In this document: positions 1 through 8,291 of the stretch, piece by piece
Position numbering within the stretch: the stretch's first letter is position 1
Layout of the letters: the number at the start of each line of letters is the position of its first letter
Assembly (NCBI GenBank): GCA_019237115.1
Contig: JAFAHS010000068.1
Coordinates: 1 to 64,000, forward strand
Length of the DNA stretch: 64,000 bases
Source: Deltaproteobacteria bacterium
GTDB lineage: Bacteria > Desulfobacterota > Binatia > Binatales > Binataceae
Reading direction: 5' to 3'
Made by a program: the position numbers and the translations under genes
Notes under the pieces: model-generated
Seen by the model: only the letters and a program-made list of their open reading frames with translations
What the model was told of the DNA's origin: nothing
Databases searched by the model: none

Positions 1-260
1 GTACGCTTGCCCACGTGAAAGAAGTGTTCGCCGTGCCTTAGCACGCCCTTCGTCATCATCGTCCGGATGGCCTGTTCGGTCCACGGCGTCAAGGCAGACA
101 CTTCACGGATCGACAGATATGGCTTCGGGCGGACGGGCGTTCGGGCCTCAACGTGGTTGTACAGAGCAACCTCAGTCCCGCTCGCCGCGTCATCAGCATT
201 CTGGCGTTCCACGTTCTCATCCTCCGCATCATCTGTTGTTTCCTTCTGACGGCGAGGCAA
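1..260 (-). CDS. Excisionase-like helix-turn-helix protein, cut by the window edge
   Basis: Reading the minus strand gives an open frame that contains PYLSIREVSALTPW, then TEQAIRTMMTKG and GEHFFHVGKR. This is the usual pattern of small MerR/excisionase-type DNA-binding proteins that pick out a recombination or promoter site. No ATG is visible: a TTG at 260 lies 2 bases past the ssb remnant stop, and a GTG at 212 is the other choice. The 3' end is outside the window. Its place directly after an ssb remnant fits a plasmid or integrative-element backbone. The fold is clear from the motif; the role is inferred. Confidence 0.5.
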   Translation of the reverse strand, partial: MPRRQKETTDDAEDENVERQNADDAASGTEVALYNHVEARTPVRPKPYLSIREVSALTPWTEQAIRTMMTKGVLRHGEHFFHVGKR

Positions 261-262
261 AT

Positions 263-586
263 TCAGAAGAGAGTGAAGTCGATGTCTTCGACACCAGCGT
301 CAACCGGACGAGTTCCAAGGGACTGTGCACGCGAGTAGCGACGATCGCAGTCCTATGGTTGTTCTGACCGTTGGCCTCCCATTCTCGCGTCTGAAGCCGA
401 CCTTCGACCAAAACCCCTCGCCCCTTCTTGAGGTATTCGTTGCAGGTCAGAGCAATTGGTCAGAGCCGGCTCAGAGATCCAGTTCCGCCGGAAAGGGGCT
501 GTCTCCACCGTGCTCACCGTGTAACGAATTTCCGGATCTTGACCCAGGTTTCGGATCATCATCACGCGGTTAAGCGACATCTGCAC
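263..586 (-). pseudogene. ssb: ssb remnant (single-stranded DNA-binding protein)
   Basis: The first 30 residues (MSLNRVMMIRNLGQDPEIRY) are a textbook OB-fold start of SSB. About 25 residues further on, in another frame, come CNEYLKKGRGVLVEGRLQT and REWEANGQ, the second half of the OB fold. A third frame ends in GVEDIDFTLF followed by a stop at 263, resembling the acidic SSB tip. The segment expected between strands 3 and 4 is missing and at least two frameshifts are needed, so this is a broken copy. SSB genes of this kind are common on conjugative elements; a traD remnant lies 1.6 kb away. Confidence 0.75.
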
Positions 587-740
587 GTCCTTCCCATATA
601 AGATATTACGCGTATCTGCGTAATTCTATAGCACCGAAAGATGTTTTAATGCAAGCCACGACTGTGGTGCATCCGCAGAAATGCGCTATTCTCAGGGCTC
701 GGGAAGCATCAATGGCGGCAAAGAAAGCTGCGGATAAGGT

Positions 741-1061
741 ATGAAGACCTTCGGCGAGGTGATTTCTGAGCTTCGCAAGGAGCGCAGGCTAACCCAGAAA
801 GCGTTAGCTGCGCAGGTCAAGAAAAAAGATGGGATCGCGACCGGGATCGCCTACATCAACGATATCGAGCACGACCGCAGAAACCCGCCCTCGCCCGATT
901 TCGTGGCGCAATTGGCGACGGTGTTGCAAGTACCACTGGAGGTTCTCCAGTACTACGCAGGACGACTCCCTTCGGACAAGAAAACAGGCGATTCCTCGCA
1001 TGAGCAGATTGTGGCGGCCTACCGCGCGTTTCGGAAGGAAATAGACAAAAAGCGGAGGTGA
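741..1061 (+). CDS. XRE-family transcriptional regulator
   Basis: The 106-residue protein begins MKTFGEVISELRKERRLTQ and has the five-helix HTH_XRE layout through residue 75 (AYINDIEHDRRNPPSPDF, then VAQLATVLQVPLEVL). It probably binds operator DNA as a dimer. The tail (EQIVAAYRAFRKEIDKKRR) is also present, as decayed DNA, at 20.5-20.6 kb, where it runs straight into an ImmA/IrrE-like gene. Here the sequence after the stop keeps only the first few bases of that partner (GTGACCATGA). The module is therefore likely an XRE-ImmA pair that has lost its protease. The HTH assignment is firm; the target is unknown. Confidence 0.8.
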   Translation: MKTFGEVISELRKERRLTQKALAAQVKKKDGIATGIAYINDIEHDRRNPPSPDFVAQLATVLQVPLEVLQYYAGRLPSDKKTGDSSHEQIVAAYRAFRKEIDKKRR

Positions 1062-1285
1062 CCATGATGAGCGGGCTGCCTGGTGATCGCTGAAGTCCGT
1101 TGCGCTCCGAACCACGTTACCTCGAGTTGTTGAAAAAAGTTGGTCTCGACAGGTGACGGCGCTTCGAAATCCCACCCGCCACTGACCTCCTCGCCGGCAG
1201 CAACAAGTGGTCCCGCAACTTAGTACTCCGGTTCATAAATTCAGCAACGTATGAGGTTAGGCGGCACCGCACAAAAAACGTGATC

Positions 1286-1315
1286 GTGTGCTAAAATAAA
1301 CACATGAAAGCACAC
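1286..1315 (+). promoter_or_regulatory. Inverted repeat over the antitoxin start codon
   Basis: GTGTGCT (1286-1292) and AGCACAC (1309-1315) form a perfect 7-bp inverted repeat with a TAAAAT box between the arms and the antitoxin ATG (1304) inside. Ribbon-helix-helix antitoxins commonly repress their own operon from such sites, so this is a likely autoregulatory operator. The repeat is seen; the role is inferred. Confidence 0.5.
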
Positions 1316-1591
1316 AGGAAGTCTGCTGCTTCAAAAACCATGACCCTGCGCCTGGATACGATGACTCTGAAACGGCTTGACCAACTGGCCGAGGTCACTG
1401 AACGCAGCAAAGCGTGGCTGGCCGCGCAGGCAGTTAAGGACTATCTGGAACTTAACGAGTGGCAAACTCAGGCCATCGCCGCGGCGGTTAAGCGGGCGGA
1501 TTCACGCAGTGCCAGGTTCGTGGATCATGAGAAAGTGAGCGCCTGGCTCGATACCTGGGGCACGTCGCAAGAACGTAAGCCGCCGCTGTGA
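1304..1591 (+). CDS. Ribbon-helix-helix antitoxin (CopG/ParD-like)
   Basis: This 95-residue protein starts with a basic tail and then MTLRLDTMTLKRLDQLAEV and ERSKAWLAAQAVKDYLE, the beta strand plus two helices of the RHH fold. The C-terminal half (QTQAIAAAVKRADSRSARFVDHEKVSAWL) matches the toxin-wrapping tail of ParD/RelB-type antitoxins. It should neutralise the downstream ParE-like toxin and repress the operon. The stop codon overlaps the toxin start by four bases (GTGA), so the two are translationally coupled. Lengths are normal and no damage is seen. Confidence 0.85.
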   Translation: MKAHRKSAASKTMTLRLDTMTLKRLDQLAEVTERSKAWLAAQAVKDYLELNEWQTQAIAAAVKRADSRSARFVDHEKVSAWLDTWGTSQERKPPL

Positions 1592-1872
1592 GAATCCGCT
1601 GGCTCGATCAGGCCGTGGTCGATCTGGTCAGCGTGAGAAACGTTATCGCGCAGGATAATCCCCTCGCCGCCCGTAAACTGGCACGGCATATCGGACAGGC
1701 AGTCTCCACACTCGCTGATTATCCCGCCGCGGGCCGCCCCGGTCGCGTTCCTAATACCCGCGAACTCGTGGTATCCGGGAGCCCATATATTTTGCCCTAT
1801 CGGGTCCGCGGCGAGACAGTAGAAATTCTGCGGGTTCTTCATGGCGCCAGAAGATGGCCCGAGAACTTCTGA
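1588..1872 (+). CDS. ParE/RelE-superfamily toxin
   Basis: The 94-residue protein starts at a GTG that overlaps the antitoxin stop. Its motifs are WLDQAVVDLVSVRNVIAQDN, then AARKLARHIGQAVSTL, PAAGRPGRVPNTRELVV, YILPYRVRGETVEILRVLHG and the terminal ARRWP. These are the standard landmarks of plasmid-stabilisation ParE/RelE toxins, including the ARxWP end. ParE members poison DNA gyrase and RelE members cut mRNA; sequence alone does not say which applies, though the RHH partner favours ParE. The gene is intact. Confidence 0.85.
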   Translation: MRIRWLDQAVVDLVSVRNVIAQDNPLAARKLARHIGQAVSTLADYPAAGRPGRVPNTRELVVSGSPYILPYRVRGETVEILRVLHGARRWPENF

Positions 1873-2159
1873 GTGTGGCGCTAAGCAATCGCGCCTACGC
1901 AAAATGTAAGCCAATTCCTGGTTTAGCGGATTCGCTGTAGTTCTGATCGTCATAATAGGTCGCCATATTTATGCCGATGCATACTTAGTTTGCGGAAAGG
2001 AGACGCAACCTTGCGTATCCGCGCGGGCCGTGATAGGGAGATTCTGCGTAAACGCGGTGCTGCGATTAATCCCAGAGATGCGGTGAAAATACGAGGCTAT
2101 CGACTATTCCCCAGCTTGGCGATGACCCGCCCTGAACATGCCTGAGGAGGTATGAGGAG

Positions 2160-2880
2160 ATGCGAGCAAGGGTACGAGGACTAGAGAAGAAACTTAGGCG
2201 GGCTGCGCTAACGCTCTCGGGAGTGTCGTTGACGCTGCTTGCGCCGGCGCTGGCGTGGGCCACGAGTACAGTGTGTTCGCTCCGGCGGTCGCTGGCGGTG
2301 ACGGCGAACACATCCGCGGCGTGACCATTATCACGGCGCGGCGCCTGAGTTGGCAGCTGCGTGGCGATGGTCTCGAGCTGGGCGGTGTGCGGCTGCCCCG
2401 CGCTCTTGAGACGCAACATCTCGCGGTGACCGGCAAGAGCGGGGCGGGCAAATCGAATCTCATCCGAGGAGTCTTGCGACAGATTGCTGCTCGGCAGGAA
2501 GTGGGCGTCGTGCTGGATCCCGACCGCGAATACTTGGGCGAATTCTATCGGCCCGAGCGCGGCGACATGGTGCTCAATCCGCTCGATGAGCGCTGCCCGT
2601 TCTGGACGCCGTGGCTGGAGTTGCGTCCCCGGCTACGCCGAGCCGGACGCGGAAGCTCAGGCCGAATCGCTGTTCCCCGATCCGCCGCGCCAGGGCGACG
2701 TCGGCTCGACGCCGTACATCCGCCGCTCCAGCCGGATGCTCTACCTGAGTCCGCTTAAGATCGCTGAGCCGCGCGAGCCGGCCGCGCTGGTCGAACTGCT
2801 CAACCTGCCGCGCGCGGCGCTCAAGCAGCGCCTCAAAGGGACGCCCGCCGAGGCATTGATCGTTCCGGGCGCGGCACGAG
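2160..2880 (+). pseudogene. traD: traD-like type IV coupling protein, frameshifted and truncated
   Basis: An ATG at 2160 follows a GGAGG box and begins a short piece with one hydrophobic segment. A second frame (from about 2255) carries the P-loop VTGKSGAGKSNLIRG and VVLDPDREYLGEFY, then MVLNPLDERCPFWTPWLELR, which is diagnostic of F-type TraD/VirD4 coupling ATPases. After about 2630 the reading moves to a third frame (PGYAEPDAEAQAESLFPDPP) and stops making sense at about 2880, where a methyltransferase gene begins on the other strand. Intact TraD proteins exceed 500 residues, so this is a dead piece of a conjugation system, the DNA pump linking relaxosome and secretion channel. Confidence 0.8.
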
Positions 2881-2912
2881 CAAGGCGAATTCGGCACGAA
2901 CTAGACGAACTT

Positions 2913-3941
2913 TTATACGCGAGTTGTCTCAATGACGAAGTAGCGGCCCGTCGAGAGCGTACGCTCCATGCGGAAACCGCCCTTCACCAGCAGTGTGCGG
3001 AACTCGTTCGCCGTCCGCTCACATCCGCCGGGTCCCCGCAACATGTTCAGATCGGAAAGGATGACTCCCTGAGCGTCGGCGTCGGACTCGAGGTTTTCGG
3101 GCACGATGCGTTCGATCACGGTCAGACGCGCGCCTGGTTTGAGCGCGCGATTGCAGTTCTGCAGGATTCGGACGCACCGCTTATCGTTCCAGTCGTGAAT
3201 GATGCTCTTCAGGATGATCGCGTCTGCCCCGGCTGGGACCGATTCAAAAAAATTGCCGGCGATGAATTCGGCGCGCGCCGCGACGCCAGCCGCGCTCAGG
3301 TTTTTTTTCGCATCGTCCGCGCAATGCGGAAGATCGAATACGATGCCGCGCATCGACGGATATTTCCCCAGTATTGCGCCCATCAGCTGGCCCAAGCCGC
3401 CGCCGACGTCCATCACAGTCGCAATTCCGGAGAGATCGAGCGCGGACAACACGGCCGGCAGCGTCAGCCGTGTCATCGAGACCATCGCGTCGTTGAACAG
3501 CGCCGCCGCTTCCTTCCTCTCCGCCAAAACTTCGAAGCGCTCCGAGCCTCGTCCTGCCAACTCGTCGATGGTCTTGCCCGTGCGGATGGTCTCGATCAGC
3601 TGATTCCATCCCGGCATGATCAGCCCACCTTCCATAAGCGCCCAGGATTTCAGCGAGCGCTCGGACTTGGCCGCCAACGAGGTTCCCGTCTCGGTTAGTT
3701 CGAATTTTCTATCGCTGGTTTCGCAACAAATCCCGAGCGCGGCCAGCGCGCGCATGAATCGATTAAGAGATGGCTCATGGGTGGCGGTGAGGCGGGCGAG
3801 ATCCTCGGCGGTCTTTGCACCGTCGAAGAGAAAATCGGGAATGCCGAGCGTGGCCGCGACATAGATCACGGCTGTTACGCGGTAGCCGTCGATCAGGTGA
3901 AGCAGCGCGTTCTCGGGTTGGGTTGGACTCGTCATCGCCAT
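2913..3941 (-). CDS. SAM-dependent O-methyltransferase (family 2, CrtF/caffeate-OMT type)
   Basis: The 342-residue protein has an N-terminal dimerisation winged helix (residues 10-95, with FLFDGAKTAEDLARLT) and a Rossmann methyltransferase domain with motif I DVGGGLGQ near residue 180. The segment KSIIHDWND carries the His-Asp-Trp seen at the active site of small-molecule O-methyltransferases. It should transfer a methyl group from SAM to a hydroxylated small molecule; the substrate cannot be told. The ATG at 3941 was chosen because GAGAGGAGG lies 8-16 bases upstream; a longer frame to 4139 lacks this. It stands alone, with its 3' end abutting the broken traD gene. Confidence 0.85.
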   Translation of the reverse strand: MAMTSPTQPENALLHLIDGYRVTAVIYVAATLGIPDFLFDGAKTAEDLARLTATHEPSLNRFMRALAALGICCETSDRKFELTETGTSLAAKSERSLKSWALMEGGLIMPGWNQLIETIRTGKTIDELAGRGSERFEVLAERKEAAALFNDAMVSMTRLTLPAVLSALDLSGIATVMDVGGGLGQLMGAILGKYPSMRGIVFDLPHCADDAKKNLSAAGVAARAEFIAGNFFESVPAGADAIILKSIIHDWNDKRCVRILQNCNRALKPGARLTVIERIVPENLESDADAQGVILSDLNMLRGPGGCERTANEFRTLLVKGGFRMERTLSTGRYFVIETTRV

Positions 3942-4220
3942 TCCCGGGCCTCCTCTCGCGCAGGATTCTGCCGGACGAGCGAGGCCCGCGCCAGACCGCC
4001 TGAGCCCATCGGAAGGCCGGATCCAGCTCAACGCCCGCGGCGGGAGCCGCGGATGAGAATTTGACAACCGGGGGCGAACCGAGGACCGTACTGGCTCAAC
4101 AATTCTTTGCCCCGCAGTTCGTGGGCACGCAACACACAAAGAACCCGCCGTAGCCCAAGGCCAACGCGCTTGGCGCGCCGATCGGCAAATTCGGATTCCA
4201 GCCGCCCCGGTTTTACATGA

Positions 4221-4300
4221 GCAATCTTCTCGAATTTGCTGAGCAACGCGCTCAAATTCACGACCACCAGCGGCTCAATTGAAATTCGGCTTTTGGCTGG
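4221..4300 (+). pseudogene. Histidine kinase fragment (ATPase domain N box)
   Basis: A short plus-strand frame reads AIFSNLLSNALKFTTTSG followed by SIEIRLLAG. NLLSNALKFT is the N box of sensor-kinase HATPase domains. Nothing of the histidine phosphoacceptor region or the G boxes is found nearby, so only about 25 codons of a former kinase gene survive. Confidence 0.5.
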
Positions 4301-4324
4301 ACGAGGCGGTGGCGAACGTTATCT

Positions 4325-4678
4325 TCAACGCGCGTTCTTGAGAGTCAAAGTCTCGACGCCGCGGACCCACCGGGCGTGGCGTTTGTCGTTCGGAACGATC
4401 GTACGCAGCGGCCCTTCGCGGGAATTGAGCGGCTGTCCGTCGCGACGGTCCACGACTAGAATCACTTGGTCCGTAAAGCCCGGATCAAACTCCGCCGCCG
4501 CGAAGACAACCTTATATCCATCGGAACCGCCCGCGACGACACATAGTGTCATCTTTGGCCCTCTCAGTTCCTTGCCCAAAGGGGCACCAGCCCGCTCGAG
4601 GATTTCCTGAAGAGGCACACCATCATAGACAGCCTTGTTGCCCTTGTCGTCGCGGACGCTCACTGTCGCGCGTGGCAT
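4325..4678 (-). CDS. Molybdopterin-oxidoreductase-like domain protein, N-terminus missing
   Basis: The frame reads MPRATVSVRDDKGNKAVYDG, then VPLQEILERAGAPLGKELRG, GSDGYKVVFAAAEFDPGFTD and REGPLRTIVPNDKRHARWVR. This is the sulfite-oxidase-like fold (molybdopterin-binding domain superfamily) of small exported proteins, in which DGYKxVFxxAExDP and the late PxDKRxxRWVR are conserved. The start at PRATV corresponds to a point usually 40-60 residues in, after a signal peptide; none is visible upstream, so the gene is probably 5'-truncated. The usual active-site cysteine is not seen, as in many members of this small group. Confidence 0.6.
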   Translation of the reverse strand: MPRATVSVRDDKGNKAVYDGVPLQEILERAGAPLGKELRGPKMTLCVVAGGSDGYKVVFAAAEFDPGFTDQVILVVDRRDGQPLNSREGPLRTIVPNDKRHARWVRGVETLTLKNAR

Positions 4679-4971
4679 CGCCGTACAGGCCGCACTTTTC
4701 GACGTCTTTCGTCGGTACCAGCGTCTTTCCTCGGTCCCGTACGATGCGACGAAGCGGGCGCCGCGGTTTCCTCAGCGGCGGGACATTCCGTCCACGCCTT
4801 GGGGCCTAGGTGTGTCAAAGGGTGGCACGGGTATCGTGAGCGCGTCATTGACACTGTTTCTCGGCCCGTATGCCGCCTGGAACTCGCCAATACCGCTTGA
4901 GGGGCGGATCAACCCGTGCTCTCGACTTGAAGCACACGATGGACTTCAACGATTACCACCCGTCAGCTCCG

Positions 4972-5208
4972 TCAACTAGGCCGCCCACCGTGTTCGAGCT
5001 GTCGACGAAACCGTTGTTCCCGATCAAATTCACTTCTCCATCGTTCCCGCGCGCCTCGATAGGTGAGCGTGCGGAGATAGCTGTCGGGTGTTTCGCCGGG
5101 CGGAAGGGGATAGTCGGGAAAGCGATAGCCGAGGTCTTTCAGCATGAACTCGCTGCGCTCCGCGATGTTTCTCGTGGCGGCAACTGCGCGCGGCAGGTCC
5201 CGCCACAC
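4972..5208 (-). pseudogene. Error-prone DNA polymerase III alpha (DnaE2) fragment
   Basis: The segment AVAATRNIAERSEFMLKDLG, followed by YRFPDYPLPPGETPDSYL and RTLTYRGARERW, matches the stretch of bacterial DnaE-type polymerases between the PHP domain and the palm. About 60 codons remain. A TAG lies in frame just upstream (about 5216) and the other parts of this roughly 1000-residue enzyme are absent. It is a relic of a replicative or mutagenic polymerase gene. Confidence 0.6.
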
Positions 5209-5344
5209 CTCCTAATCCAATTCGACGAAGCCGAAATCTGCCACGGTCAAAATGGTGCAGCGGACCTTCCCCCTCGCCGTTCTGCAGAAGCGCTTGCGCT
5301 CGTCGCCGCAATCAGCCCAGAGTTTCTCGCTAAGGAGAACTTCC

Positions 5345-5731
5345 ATGGAGCGCGCGCGGAGCCCGAAAGAGATCGTGTTGGAGTTCTATAGGCTGGCCCT
5401 TGAGAAGTTCGATCCGAAGGCTGCTTTTGAAGCGTACGCAACCTCCGATTTTGTTGAACACAGCGCGGATATACCTAAGGGAACCCGTCAAGCAGCGGTC
5501 GATTTTCTCGCCGGTCTCATACAGAGGTTTCCTTCGCCGAAGTGGCAAGTCGTTCGCTCCGCAGCAGAAGGTGATCTTGTTTTTCTGCACGTTCACGTAA
5601 CTCCCGCCCCAGGCGAGCGTGGCGTCGCAATCGTTGAGATCTTTCGCGTTGAGAACAGCAAGATCGTGGAACACTGGGACGTCATTCAGCCGGTCCCCGA
5701 AAAGCCGGTGAACGCCCCCTCGATGTTTTGA
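5345..5731 (+). CDS. SnoaL-like (NTF2-fold) protein
   Basis: The 128-residue protein contains FYRLALEKFDPKAAFEAYAT, DFVEHSADIPKGT, AVDFLAGLIQRFPSPKW and VAIVEIFRVENSKIVEHWD. The last block, IVEHWD near the C-terminus, is typical of SnoaL-like polyketide-cyclase relatives of the NTF2 fold. Such proteins act as small isomerases, cyclases or hydrolases, or have no known chemistry. The ATG at 5345 was chosen because AAGGAG lies 8 bases upstream. The gene is intact and stands alone; the closest named group is the predicted SnoaL-like aldol condensation-catalysing enzymes. Confidence 0.8.
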   Translation: MERARSPKEIVLEFYRLALEKFDPKAAFEAYATSDFVEHSADIPKGTRQAAVDFLAGLIQRFPSPKWQVVRSAAEGDLVFLHVHVTPAPGERGVAIVEIFRVENSKIVEHWDVIQPVPEKPVNAPSMF

Positions 5732-5744
5732 CAGAGCTTCAGGT

Positions 5745-6039
5745 TCTACGGCCGCTCTCTGGCTTTGCGAAGACGCCCGCCTTGCGCTTGTCCTTGTGTC
5801 GGAAGCTCTCGCATACTGATCGAGCGTCTTGATTGCCGGGAAGCTGGCGATGCGCGCGAACCTCTCGCGGGCCCGCGCGCGAGACGACTCGCTCAGCCGC
5901 CAGCAGTTCTTCGACCGAAGTCCGTGAATGAGGAGCGCTTATCGGCCGCTTTCTGCGCCAGCGCCGTGTACTGGGCGGCGATGCCGCCAAGGCGGAGTTC
6001 GTTGCACAGCTCGACCAGGCGCTGATGCTGGATATTCAT
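5745..6039 (-). pseudogene. istB: istB remnant (IS21-family ATP-binding helper)
   Basis: From the ATG at 6039 the frame reads MNIQHQRLVELCNELRLGG, then IAAQYTALAQKAADKRSSFT, the N-terminus of IstB. After a frameshift near 5905 it continues VEELLAAERVVSRAG and later pieces. The AAA+ ATPase core that should follow is missing, as is istA upstream. IstB helps IstA choose transposition targets; here only about 100 codons remain. Confidence 0.7.
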
Positions 6040-6627
6040 CCGGCCTCCGCCGTGATCAGCTCCTCGATATTCCTGGTTAATGGGTGTGCTCGATAACTTG
6101 GTTTTCCCTCTCGTTTGTCCTGACCGTTGGGGCCACAAAGGAAAGCCCAATCCGCCGAGTGAATGCGGGAGGTGCCAGCGCCCAAAACGCGACCATCGCA
6201 TGGGCATACACCGAGTTTTCAGCCGGTGTGTACGGAAAGCAAACAACAAGGTGCCAACCGCCTATACGGTGTGAAGAAGCCTAAACGCCAGTTTACGATA
6301 TCTCCTTTTGTTTGGAGCCCTTTGGTCCAGTTTTCAACCGATTGCCGCATCTGAGCAAAGGGTTGCTTCTCAGCCATTTGACCCTCCATTTGTTTGTGGC
6401 CCCGACAACACACATACACTCCTTGTCCATCCTTTTGGCGCCGGGAACTAGCGCGCGTTCCACCGTAAGTCAAATTCAGTCCACTGACTCTGGCGCGCAG
6501 CGAAGCGGGCAAGACCGTATCCATCCGCGCCGGGCGTTCAGCGCGGGCGTTTGTCGCAAGTCGGCCGCAATGATATCAGCGGTTGGGGCGCAATTAACTG
6601 GTCTCGCAGGCAACGGAGGACAAAGAA
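6040..6627. other. No gene recognised
   Basis: This 590-base stretch between the istB remnant and the next gene has only short, low-quality frames on both strands. It may include further decayed insertion-sequence DNA, but no motif could be assigned. Confidence 0.4.
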
Positions 6628-6930
6628 ATGGCGGTCTCTGCAGTCGTAACGTTCCACGTACGAGACGGTAAACACGGAGAGCAGGTGGAAAATCTTAAGG
6701 CGGTAAAACGTCTGGTGGAGCGTGCTGGTGGTAGCTTCCGCGTCCATCGTCAGATTTTCGGTAGCCAAGTAAACCGTCTGGTCGCGGTGAGCGAATACAA
6801 GGATTGGAACGGCTTCGCTAAAGTCCGTTCCGACCCCGAGTTCTCGCAGCTAGTGGAAGGTATTCGCAGAAGTGCCAACCCCGCCTCGGACCTGGTCGGG
6901 GCAGACGTTTACGAGGAGCTGACGCTCTGA
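6628..6930 (+). CDS. ABM/NIPSNAP-like dimeric alpha-beta-barrel protein
   Basis: The 100-residue protein opens AVSAVVTFHVRDGKHGEQVE and continues with VKRLVERAGGSFRVHRQIFG, then VAVSEYKDWNGFAKVRSDPE and FSQLVEGIRRSANPASDLVG. This is the beta-alpha-beta-beta pattern of small dimeric alpha/beta-barrel proteins, such as antibiotic-biosynthesis monooxygenase-like and NIPSNAP proteins. GGAGG is placed 9 bases before the ATG. Family members are often cofactor-free oxygenases or heme-binding proteins, but no catalytic residue can be picked here. It is not part of an evident operon. Confidence 0.65.
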   Translation: MAVSAVVTFHVRDGKHGEQVENLKAVKRLVERAGGSFRVHRQIFGSQVNRLVAVSEYKDWNGFAKVRSDPEFSQLVEGIRRSANPASDLVGADVYEELTL

Positions 6931-7344
6931 ACGGTTTCTCTCCTCAAAGCTCCTGGCATTTACTCGAAAAGTTATCCGGGTCGCACAAGGGATCACTCTA
7001 GACCGCCCCCGTGGTTTGCGTGGGACGGCGTCGCCCCTTGCGTTCCCCTTGGAAGCAGCAGCCGCTGGTCGAGGCTCCTTCGCATCCACTATTAAGCCCG
7101 GTGTCAAAGTAAGGCTGGCTGCCCACGGCGCGCGGTGTCGCGGCCGAGCGCTTCATGTTCTCGCGCAATGATTCATTCGCCTCTAATTCTCGGCGCTGTT
7201 ATCCTCATCGTCTGTCGGGCGTAGATCTGTTTCCCCAATGCGCGACCCGGAGAAAGCGAGCATGAGTCTGTGCTTTCAGGTTGCTTCTGCCTGCTCGGAC
7301 CCGGCGGCGCGAGGGGCTTGCGGAATTCCCAGGACGGATGTCCG

Positions 7345-7752
7345 ATGAAACAAAAGCGAGGACCGTGGCTCACGATTTTTGCGATTGGATACATACTGCT
7401 CGCGATTTCGGACATGTTGAAACCTTACCAGCAAACCCGTAGTCCGGGGGTGGGGCTTGTATTCTTCGGCCACAAGCTGACCGCCACAGCGAATCTGATC
7501 ATCGCGCCGTTGTTCGGGATTTTCTTTGTCATCTATGCGATCGGTATCTGGCGGATGAAGCGTTATGCGCTGCCGATGTCGCTGGCATACGCGGTGTACG
7601 CGGTTCTTAATCCGCTGCTATTCAATTTCGTGTTTCACGGTTCTAACGGGAGCAGCAACCCTATCGTCCTGATGATCGTCTACGCGGTCGGGCTCGCCGT
7701 CCCGATCGCGACCGCCGTAATCCTGACCCAACGGCGTGCAGAGCTGACTTGA
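7345..7752 (+). CDS. Small four-helix membrane protein, unknown function
   Basis: The 135-residue protein has four hydrophobic segments: WLTIFAIGYILLAISDML, LIIAPLFGIFFVIYAIGIW, LPMSLAYAVYAVLNPLL and IVLMIVYAVGLAVPIATAVI. It should sit in the cytoplasmic membrane. The ATG at 7345 follows AGGACGG; an upstream in-frame ATG at 7270 would add a non-hydrophobic leader and has a poorer ribosome site. No family was recognised, and neighbours give no hint because both sides are mobile-element debris. Confidence 0.65.
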   Translation: MKQKRGPWLTIFAIGYILLAISDMLKPYQQTRSPGVGLVFFGHKLTATANLIIAPLFGIFFVIYAIGIWRMKRYALPMSLAYAVYAVLNPLLFNFVFHGSNGSSNPIVLMIVYAVGLAVPIATAVILTQRRAELT

Positions 7753-7840
7753 CGCCCGCCGCGACCGCAAGAACTCCCGGATAGGTGCCCTCCGGTATGT
7801 TGCCGCCCCCACAGGTTCTCGGCGAGGTTGGCCATCTTAG

Positions 7841-7885
7841 CTCATCGCGCTGCGTCATGAGGTGGCGATGCTGAATCATCATTGT
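7841..7885 (+). pseudogene. Integrase-type transposase N-terminal scrap
   Basis: Fifteen codons read LIALRHEVAMLNHHC. The same phrase (LIALRHQVAVLNRQ) occurs in the longer scrap at 13.80-13.96 kb. This is the N-terminal coiled segment of DDE transposases found next to IS481/IS3-type elements. Confidence 0.4.
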
Positions 7886-7909
7886 TGTGAGCCTTGGTCC
7901 ACCACCAAA

Positions 7910-8291
7910 GGCGGGCAAAACCGTACCCCCTGATGGTGGGTCAAAGCCGAAAATGCAAGGAGTGGGGTCGTTATCGGACACGGGCGGACAAGGTTCCGGG
8001 CGGTGGAATGAGTCCTGAGTCCAGTGCATCTGCCATTCCGCCACTCTCGCCTGGTGACGGCGCGCGAAAGGGAGCGCGACCCCCCGAGGCTTTCTTCACA
8101 TGTTTGAAGCTTTCGACGATAACTTGAAGGTCATTGTTACAAGAGAGCGAGACGGATAGTTCGCCTTGGGCAATTCGCCTTAGCAGTGCAAAAGGGGTAT
8201 TGAGCCCATACGAGAAAAGGATGCGAGAAGCGCGCAGTGAAGATCGACTTTCACGCCCACGCCTTCCCGTCCGAATTTTTCGAGGCGCTCG
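7910..8291 (+). repeat. 382-bp direct repeat, copy 1
   Basis: This stretch is repeated at 13004-13386 with only scattered differences. It contains a tRNA-Leu 5' half (minus strand), a shared stretch beginning GCGCGCGAAAGGGAGCGCGA, and the first 55 bases of the downstream amidohydrolase gene. In this copy the amidohydrolase is complete, so copy 1 is probably the parent. Confidence 0.85.
8012..8051 (-). tRNA. Partial tRNA-Leu(CAG), 5' half only
   Basis: The minus strand reads GGCGAGAGTGGCGGAATGGC and then AGATGCACTGGACTCAGGA, the acceptor, D-arm and anticodon stem-loop of tRNA-Leu with anticodon CAG. After the loop the expected 3' stem TCCAGTG is replaced by unrelated bases, so the gene is cut at the anticodon loop, a usual crossover point for integrases. 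Confidence 0.6.

Noticed and set aside
2011..2142. 43-codon TTG-start frame after AAAGGAG before traD
   Set aside because: The ribosome site is good but the product has no relative among the motifs I know and lies in a decayed region; too weak to list as a gene.
2066..2463. Long minus-strand frames opposite the traD remnant
   Set aside because: They lie in the shadow of the P-loop coding frame, have Arg/Ser/Pro-rich composition and no motif.
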